Assembly (NCBI GenBank): GCA_041477815.1
Contig: JBGOUV010000014.1
Location: 1 to 35,335 of the forward strand
DNA length: 35,335 bases
Origin: JBGOUV01 sp041477815
GTDB lineage: Bacteria; Acidobacteriota; Terriglobia; Bryobacterales; JACQDG01
Direction: 5' to 3'
Shown here one piece after another: positions 31,694 through 35,335 of this stretch. The notes beneath the pieces are model-generated. The model had not been told where the DNA came from. It saw only the letters and a list, made by a program, of their open reading frames with translations, and ran no database searches. Position 1 is the stretch's first letter, and each line of letters begins with the position of its first letter. The position numbers were made by a program, and so were the translations under genes.

Positions 31694-31760
31694 GGGCAGA
31701 AGTCACTGCCGCAAATTTGCGGTCGATAACGTCTGCCCGAATCAAGGGTTTACTGAACCC
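31694..31760 (+). promoter_or_regulatory. Nested palindromes and hairpin in the fliS leader region
   Basis: GGGCAGA (31694-31700) and TCTGCCC (31732-31738) flank a perfect 14-bp palindrome, CCGCAAATTTGCGG (31709-31722). GTCGATAA (31722-31729), a 7-of-8 match to the sigma-28 -10, overlaps its end, with a poor TCAC at the -35 place. A further stem, GGGTT/AACCC (31746-31750 and 31756-31760), follows. This could be a late promoter under a dimeric repressor, or an attenuator. The 133-base gap has no gene. Confidence 0.4.
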
Positions 31761-31819
31761 GAATCGAGGGGTGTGGGGTTTTGCCACGAGCTGCTAGGCC
31801 CATAAAAGGAGGAGCGACC

Positions 31820-32242
31820 ATGTCTAGCGTGCGGTATCTGGAGAATCAGGTTCTTGGCGCCGATCCGGTCGGACTGGTGCTGTTGCTGAATGAAGGGGCC
31901 ATGGACGCCATGCGCCAGGCCCGGGAGTTACTCCGGGAGGGCAGCATCCAGGAGCGGTCGAACGCCATCACCAAGTCGATGCAGATTGTGGCGGAGCTAC
32001 AGGGCTCCCTCGACCTGGACCAGGGAGGCGAGATAGCCCAAAGCCTGGCCCAGCTTTACGCTTTCACGCAGGAAAGGCTCATCGAAGCCAACGTCGAGCA
32101 GAAACTGGCGCCCCTCGAGGAGGCTTACGCCATACTCAGCATTCTGCACCAGGGGTGGAAAGAGATCTCCGTCCAGCCAGCGGCGCGGGCGGCGGAAAAG
32201 GAGGAGGCGGTAGTGGCCGGCTCCATGGCCTGGACGCTCTAG
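31820..32242 (+). CDS. fliS: Flagellin export chaperone FliS
   Basis: This 140-residue helical protein starts MSSVRYLENQVLGADPVGLVLLLNEGAMDAMRQAREL, which is typical FliS (Tyr6 and the LIxMLYdGAI-like segment). QERSNAITKSMQIVAELQGSLDLDQGGEIAQSLAQLYAFTQERLIEAN follows. FliS binds the C-terminus of flagellin and keeps it unfolded for export. The open frame extends 13 codons upstream, but the ATG at 31820 has a strong AAAGGAGGA ribosome site. fliD follows after 10 bases. Confidence 0.93.
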   Translation: MSSVRYLENQVLGADPVGLVLLLNEGAMDAMRQARELLREGSIQERSNAITKSMQIVAELQGSLDLDQGGEIAQSLAQLYAFTQERLIEANVEQKLAPLEEAYAILSILHQGWKEISVQPAARAAEKEEAVVAGSMAWTL

Positions 32243-32252
32243 CCGAGGCAGT

Positions 32253-34253
32253 ATGGCGACATCTCCTTTAACGTTTACCGGCATCAGCCGGTTTTCCAAC
32301 GACCTGCAGACGATCCTACAGCGGGCGGTGCGAATCGCCTCGCTTCCGATTCAGAAGATGCAACTGGATCAGAAGTCGATACTGGAGCAGAAGACCGCCC
32401 TGGGCTCGCTGGGCTCGGCCGTCAGCGGCCTCACCAGCAGCTTCGCCGATCTGGGACTGTTGGGATCCCGCGGGGCCGTGGCCACCACCAGCTCCAATGC
32501 GGCGGTGGCCACGGCGCTGGTGACCGGGTCTCCGGCGGCTGCCAGCTACACGGTAGCGGTCACTTCAGCGGCGACGAAGGCGCAGGCCGCGACGGCCCTG
32601 ACCCTGGCCGACGCCGGCGCCACGGCGCCCCGCGCCAACGGCCTCTACCAGCTCACCGTCGGCAGCAATGTGGACGCCTTCGACCTGCTGGCCGCCGGCT
32701 CCGGCCGCACGGCCGGGACGACGGGCAGCTCGACGCCCGCCTCGCCGGTCGCGGTCGCGGTCACCTTTGCCCACGGCCTGAGTGGCTCGATCACGGCGAA
32801 CCTGAACAGCTTCTTTGTCGGCACGGCGGCAGTCGCAGGCGCGGGCGCCGGCGATACCGTCACCGTGAACTTCGTCAGCGCCGACGCCACTATCAATACG
32901 GGCATCACCACCGACGCGCTCACGGGCGGCGAAGACGCCACCGCCCTGGCCGCCGCCTTGAACGCCAAGATCACCGCCAACGCCGACCTGAACGGCAAGG
33001 TCAGCTTCACGGCCGTGGACGGCAAATTAAAGCTGGTGGAAGCCGACACCGTGGGCCAGGGCTTTACCTTCACCTCGTCCAGCACCGGTACCGTCGCCAC
33101 CGGGCTCGACGGCGGCGGTACGATCGGCGGCCACTCGGCCCAGGAAATCGCCGCCGCCCTGAACGCCCAGGTGGCGCTGAGCTCGTCCCTGACCGCCGCC
33201 GGGGTTTCGTTCACCGCCGTGGGTGGCCAAGTGAAAGCCGGCGCGGGCGCAGGCGAGCAGTTCACCTTTACGGCCACCGACAGCGCCCAGAGTACCGGGT
33301 TCGTCTCGGGACTGGCGGGTAAGACCCGGGTGGTCGGCTACGCCAACACCCTGACCGGCCTGGGCGACTACATCAATTCGCGCGAGTCGGACCTGGGGGT
33401 CCACGCCGCGGTCATCAATACCAGCTCGGATCCGCTCAGCCCCAAGTACGACCTGTCCCTGGTGGCGACTTCGACCGGCGCCCAGACCCTGACCCTGCTC
33501 GACTCGACCGCCACCGATCTGCTGCCCGCCGCCGACACCCTGGGCGCCAACGCCGTCTTCACCATCAACGGCGGCGCCACCATTACCAATACAACCAATA
33601 CCATCACCGATCTGGTCACCGGCTTGAACCTCACCATCGCCGGCGCCGGTACGGCCACCATCAACGTCAGCAAGGACCGGACGGCGGTTGGAAATGCGCT
33701 GGACGACTTCATCACCAATTACAACGCCGCCTTGACGGAGTTGAACAAGCAGATCGGAGAGAACGCCGGGGTGCTGACCGGCTCGATGCTGGTCCGGCAA
33801 ATCCACAGTACTCTGCGCGCCGTTACCGGCTATGGGATCGCCGCCGGAGTCATCGGGTCGATCGCCGCCCTGGGACTGGAACTGAGCGATAAGGGCGTCC
33901 TGTCGCGTAACCAGACCACCTTCAACGCCCTCACCGACAGCCAGTTCAACGACGCGGTGAGTTTCCTCGGCACCACCACCACCGGCTTTGCCGGCAATGC
34001 CTACGGGCTGCTTAAGCAGATCACCGATCCCGCTACCGGCGGCATCCAGAACCAGCAGAGCTTCTTCGACCAATCGGACCAGCGTCTGTCCGACTCCATC
34101 GCCAACGCCACGGAGCGGGTCAGGCTTCTGACCAGCTCGCTGCAGACGCAGCTCACCCAGGCGGATTCGCTCCTGGCGCGCCTGGAGAGCCAGCAGACGC
34201 TGCTGGTGAGCCTGTTCACGGAGCAGCGGTCGATCACCGACAGCCTCCGTTAG
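32253..34253 (+). CDS. fliD: Flagellar filament cap protein FliD (HAP2) with inserted module
   Basis: The protein has 666 residues; usual FliD is about 450-500. The N-terminal FliD domain includes FTGISRFSNDLQTILQRAV (about 8-26) and YTVAVTSAATKAQAAT (about 98-113). The C-terminal domain (about 420-666) includes INVSKDRTAVGNALDDFITNYNAALTELNKQ and a coiled coil of Gln/Leu-rich helices to the end. The extra length is the module at residues 149-356 shared with FlgK and FlgL. FliD caps the filament tip and folds incoming flagellin, and in many bacteria also acts as an adhesin. Confidence 0.95.
   Translation: MATSPLTFTGISRFSNDLQTILQRAVRIASLPIQKMQLDQKSILEQKTALGSLGSAVSGLTSSFADLGLLGSRGAVATTSSNAAVATALVTGSPAAASYTVAVTSAATKAQAATALTLADAGATAPRANGLYQLTVGSNVDAFDLLAAGSGRTAGTTGSSTPASPVAVAVTFAHGLSGSITANLNSFFVGTAAVAGAGAGDTVTVNFVSADATINTGITTDALTGGEDATALAAALNAKITANADLNGKVSFTAVDGKLKLVEADTVGQGFTFTSSSTGTVATGLDGGGTIGGHSAQEIAAALNAQVALSSSLTAAGVSFTAVGGQVKAGAGAGEQFTFTATDSAQSTGFVSGLAGKTRVVGYANTLTGLGDYINSRESDLGVHAAVINTSSDPLSPKYDLSLVATSTGAQTLTLLDSTATDLLPAADTLGANAVFTINGGATITNTTNTITDLVTGLNLTIAGAGTATINVSKDRTAVGNALDDFITNYNAALTELNKQIGENAGVLTGSMLVRQIHSTLRAVTGYGIAAGVIGSIAALGLELSDKGVLSRNQTTFNALTDSQFNDAVSFLGTTTTGFAGNAYGLLKQITDPATGGIQNQQSFFDQSDQRLSDSIANATERVRLLTSSLQTQLTQADSLLARLESQQTLLVSLFTEQRSITDSLR
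32697..33320 (+). repeat. Shared surface module, FliD copy (residues 149-356)
   Basis: It begins GSGRTAGTTGSSTPASPV and ends STGFVSGLAG. It has ITANLNSFFVG, ALAAALNAKITANADLNGKVSF, LKLVEADTVGQGFTFT, GGTIGGHSAQEIAAALNAQVAL and SFTAVGGQV. By eye it is about half identical to the FlgK copy over its whole length, including the GGHSAQEIAAALN block. Confidence 0.85.
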
Positions 34254-34261
34254 AACCAGCT

Positions 34262-34612
34262 ATGCCTCCCCCCAGCCCCCAACGCGCCCTGGCCCAACTG
34301 GCCGCCTCCACGGTCGAGCTGCGCCGGGCCGTAGAGACCGGGGATCCAGCGGCGGTCGAGCGCTGCCTGGAGCGCCGCCAAACCGAGATCGAGGCGCTGC
34401 GCGGGGCGGTGGAGCAGCGGCCTTTGACGGAGCGGCAGATCGGGCAGCTCGGCGAAACCATCCGGCAAGGCGAGCGGTCGGTCAACGGCCTGACCGCGGT
34501 GCAGCGGAACGCGCGGGTCCAGTTGGCCGATTTGGAGGGCCAGCGACATCGCTTGGCCGCCTGGGCCCCCAAGCAACCGCAGCCGGAGACCAGCCTGGAC
34601 CTGAGCGCGTAG
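34262..34612 (+). CDS. Probable FliT-like flagellar chaperone
   Basis: This 116-residue, wholly helical, charged protein lies 8 bases after fliD, where fliT normally is. It has long amphipathic helices (RALAQLAASTVELRRAVETGDPAAVERCLERRQTEIEALRGAVE, then LTERQIGQLGETIRQGERSVNGLTAVQRNARVQLADLEGQRHRL). FliT-type proteins are chaperones of FliD; the family is weakly conserved, so the call rests on position and fold type. It is the last gene of the plus-strand flagellar operon. Confidence 0.55.
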   Translation: MPPPSPQRALAQLAASTVELRRAVETGDPAAVERCLERRQTEIEALRGAVEQRPLTERQIGQLGETIRQGERSVNGLTAVQRNARVQLADLEGQRHRLAAWAPKQPQPETSLDLSA

Positions 34613-34855
34613 GGCCGGTCCCTAGCGTTTCCATACTCTCAGACGAACGTAGTGCGAAGGGGATTTCGCGACAGCAGTCGGCTGAGGCGTGCCACCTTTC
34701 GGTAACGGCGTCTGAGGAACGGGTGGACAGGATGGCCACAGTCGAACCGGCCTGGGAGTTGCTCCCTGGCCCGGCAAGCAGTTGGCCTTAAGAACTCGAG
34801 TGAGTTACGATCATAGTTTCGGTTCTTGCTAGCTTGGTGCGATGAGGGTGCGTCG
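34613..34855 (+). other. Spacer without a gene between the flagellar operon and the interrupted methyltransferase
   Basis: No coding frame with a credible start was found in these 243 bases. Its base composition is less GC-rich than the operon. AAGAAC (34791-34796) is inverted as GTTCTT (34823-34828) around ACTCGAGT (34795-34802) and an A/T-richer segment. That could hold a promoter for the next gene, but no clear -35/-10 pair is visible. Confidence 0.4.
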
Positions 34856-35161
34856 ATGGCATCTCCTGTCTCGATCCAAATACTTGCAGGTGGACCGGAC
34901 CGCCGGAGGCGGCCTCGGTCCGTTAAGGCGAGATACTTGCTGGCTCCGCGCGCCTGGAAGCAATCCGCTACGTCCTCCGAATCGACCCTACATCAGTTGG
35001 CACCGTATATCGGAAAACTGAAAAGTACGATCGCGAGGGATCTCATCAACAAGTACTCGAAGCCGGGAGACCTGATAATCGATCCTTTTGCGGGTTCTGG
35101 CACTGTTCCGCTGGAGGGCGTCCTGGCAGGACGACGGGTCTTCGCTTCGGACGCCAGTTGA
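34856..35161 (+). pseudogene. DNA methyltransferase, N-terminal fragment interrupted by an insertion sequence
   Basis: One hundred and one residues are readable from the ATG at 34856 (GAGGG 7-8 bases upstream). They include TLHQLAPYIGKLKSTIARDLI and motif I of SAM-dependent DNA methyltransferases, KPGDLIIDPFAGSGTVPLE, then GRRVFASDAS. The frame then hits TGA at 35159-35161. Those bases are the first of what looks like an insertion-sequence terminal repeat, so the stop is supplied by the element. The catalytic and target-recognition parts are missing here and may continue beyond the element. A start at 34826 is open too. The fragment cannot be an active enzyme. Confidence 0.75.
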
Positions 35162-35335
35162 GGTGGACCCCATCGTTTGGACAGAAATTCGGCGGTCCTT
35201 AGATGGTGGAGCGGGCTGACCAAGAGGCGGCCCGAAGGCCGCCATCCACTCCGGGCTTGATTCGGCGCTCGGGTCGCATCCCTGCGTTGCCCTATCCTCC
35301 TATCAAGCCTCTCCATTGTACTGCAGCCGCTGATC
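35159..35335. mobile_element. End of an insertion sequence (probably IS3-like), truncated by the window
   Basis: The sequence begins TGAGGTGGACCCC, then ATCG, then TTTGGACAG. This resembles the terminal inverted repeat of IS3-family elements (TGA...CCCC...GGACA pattern). It starts exactly where the methyltransferase frame breaks. The remaining 150 bases show no readable transposase, so this is probably the non-coding right end read in reverse, with the transposase outside the window. Family and length cannot be fixed from this part. Confidence 0.55.
35226..35243. terminator. Perfect hairpin near the insertion-sequence end
   Basis: GGCGGCC (35226-35232), a CGAA loop and GGCCGCC (35237-35243) form a perfect 7-bp stem. 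It lies about 70 bases inside the element and could stop transcription of its transposase or read-through from either side. Confidence 0.45.

Noticed and set aside
34993..35316. Minus-strand open frame crossing the methyltransferase/insertion-sequence junction
   Set aside because: It has no transposase motif, and it crosses the apparent element boundary, so it is likely a chance frame.
1..35335. CRISPR arrays, rRNA or tRNA genes
   Set aside because: No regularly spaced direct repeats, tRNA-like cloverleaf or rRNA sequence was recognised anywhere in the window.

Overview
The window looks like chromosomal DNA from a GC-rich, motile, Gram-negative (diderm) bacterium, most likely an acidobacterium of the Solibacter/Bryobacter type. 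Two things support this. The 1305-residue secreted protein at 5980-9897 ends in the 'Solibacter C-terminal' domain (TIGR03437 family), which is typical of those genomes. The flagellar genes include P- and L-ring proteins (flgI, flgH), which need an outer membrane. The taxon is inferred from protein style only.

Layout. (1) 1-3982: an operon for a molybdenum hydroxylase of the CO-dehydrogenase/xanthine-dehydrogenase family in the order S-L-M-G. The S gene is cut by the window edge, and the L subunit has the AYRGAGR (form II) active-site motif. (2) 3983-4850: a short regulatory island with a 46-residue membrane protein, a PadR-type repressor and several inverted repeats. (3) 4851-9897: a sugar-phosphate isomerase of the SIS family on the minus strand, divergent from a very large secreted protein. 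That protein carries LGFP-like repeats, Ig-like domains and a C39-peptidase-like domain whose nucleophile position holds serine. (4) 10043-22395, all minus strand: fliK-flgD-flgE-[palindromic repeat]-fliN(short)-fliO-fliP-fliQ-fliR-flhB-flhA-flhF-fliA-fliM-fliN(long)-110-residue membrane/coiled-coil protein. Genes overlap or nearly touch, mostly by ATGA junctions. (5) 22573-34612, all plus strand: flgF-flgG-flgA-flgH-flgI-flgJ-flgM-flgN-flgK-flgL-flaG-fliS-fliD-fliT-like. (6) 34613-35335: a spacer, then a DNA methyltransferase gene cut after its motif I by what looks like the terminal inverted repeat of an insertion sequence running off the window.

How the genes work together. Sections 4 and 5 are divergent operons that supply the export gate (FliO-P-Q-R, FlhA-B), the C-ring proteins FliM/FliN, the sigma-28/anti-sigma pair FliA/FlgM, rod, rings, hook, hook-length control, hook-filament junction, cap and their chaperones. 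A good sigma-54 promoter lies in the divergent spacer, only a few bases before flgF. Flagellin, flhG, fliF, fliG, fliH, fliI, fliL and the motor genes are not in the window.

The most striking observation is that FlgK, FlgL and FliD, which belong to different structural families, each carry the same inserted module of about 205 residues. It begins with a G-x-G-R-x-A-G-T motif and ends with GF-x-SGLAG. It contains two Flagellin_IN-like helices of the AAALN type and is roughly half identical by eye between FlgK and FliD. This suggests one surface module has been distributed over the hook-filament junction and the filament cap, and perhaps over the flagellin encoded elsewhere.
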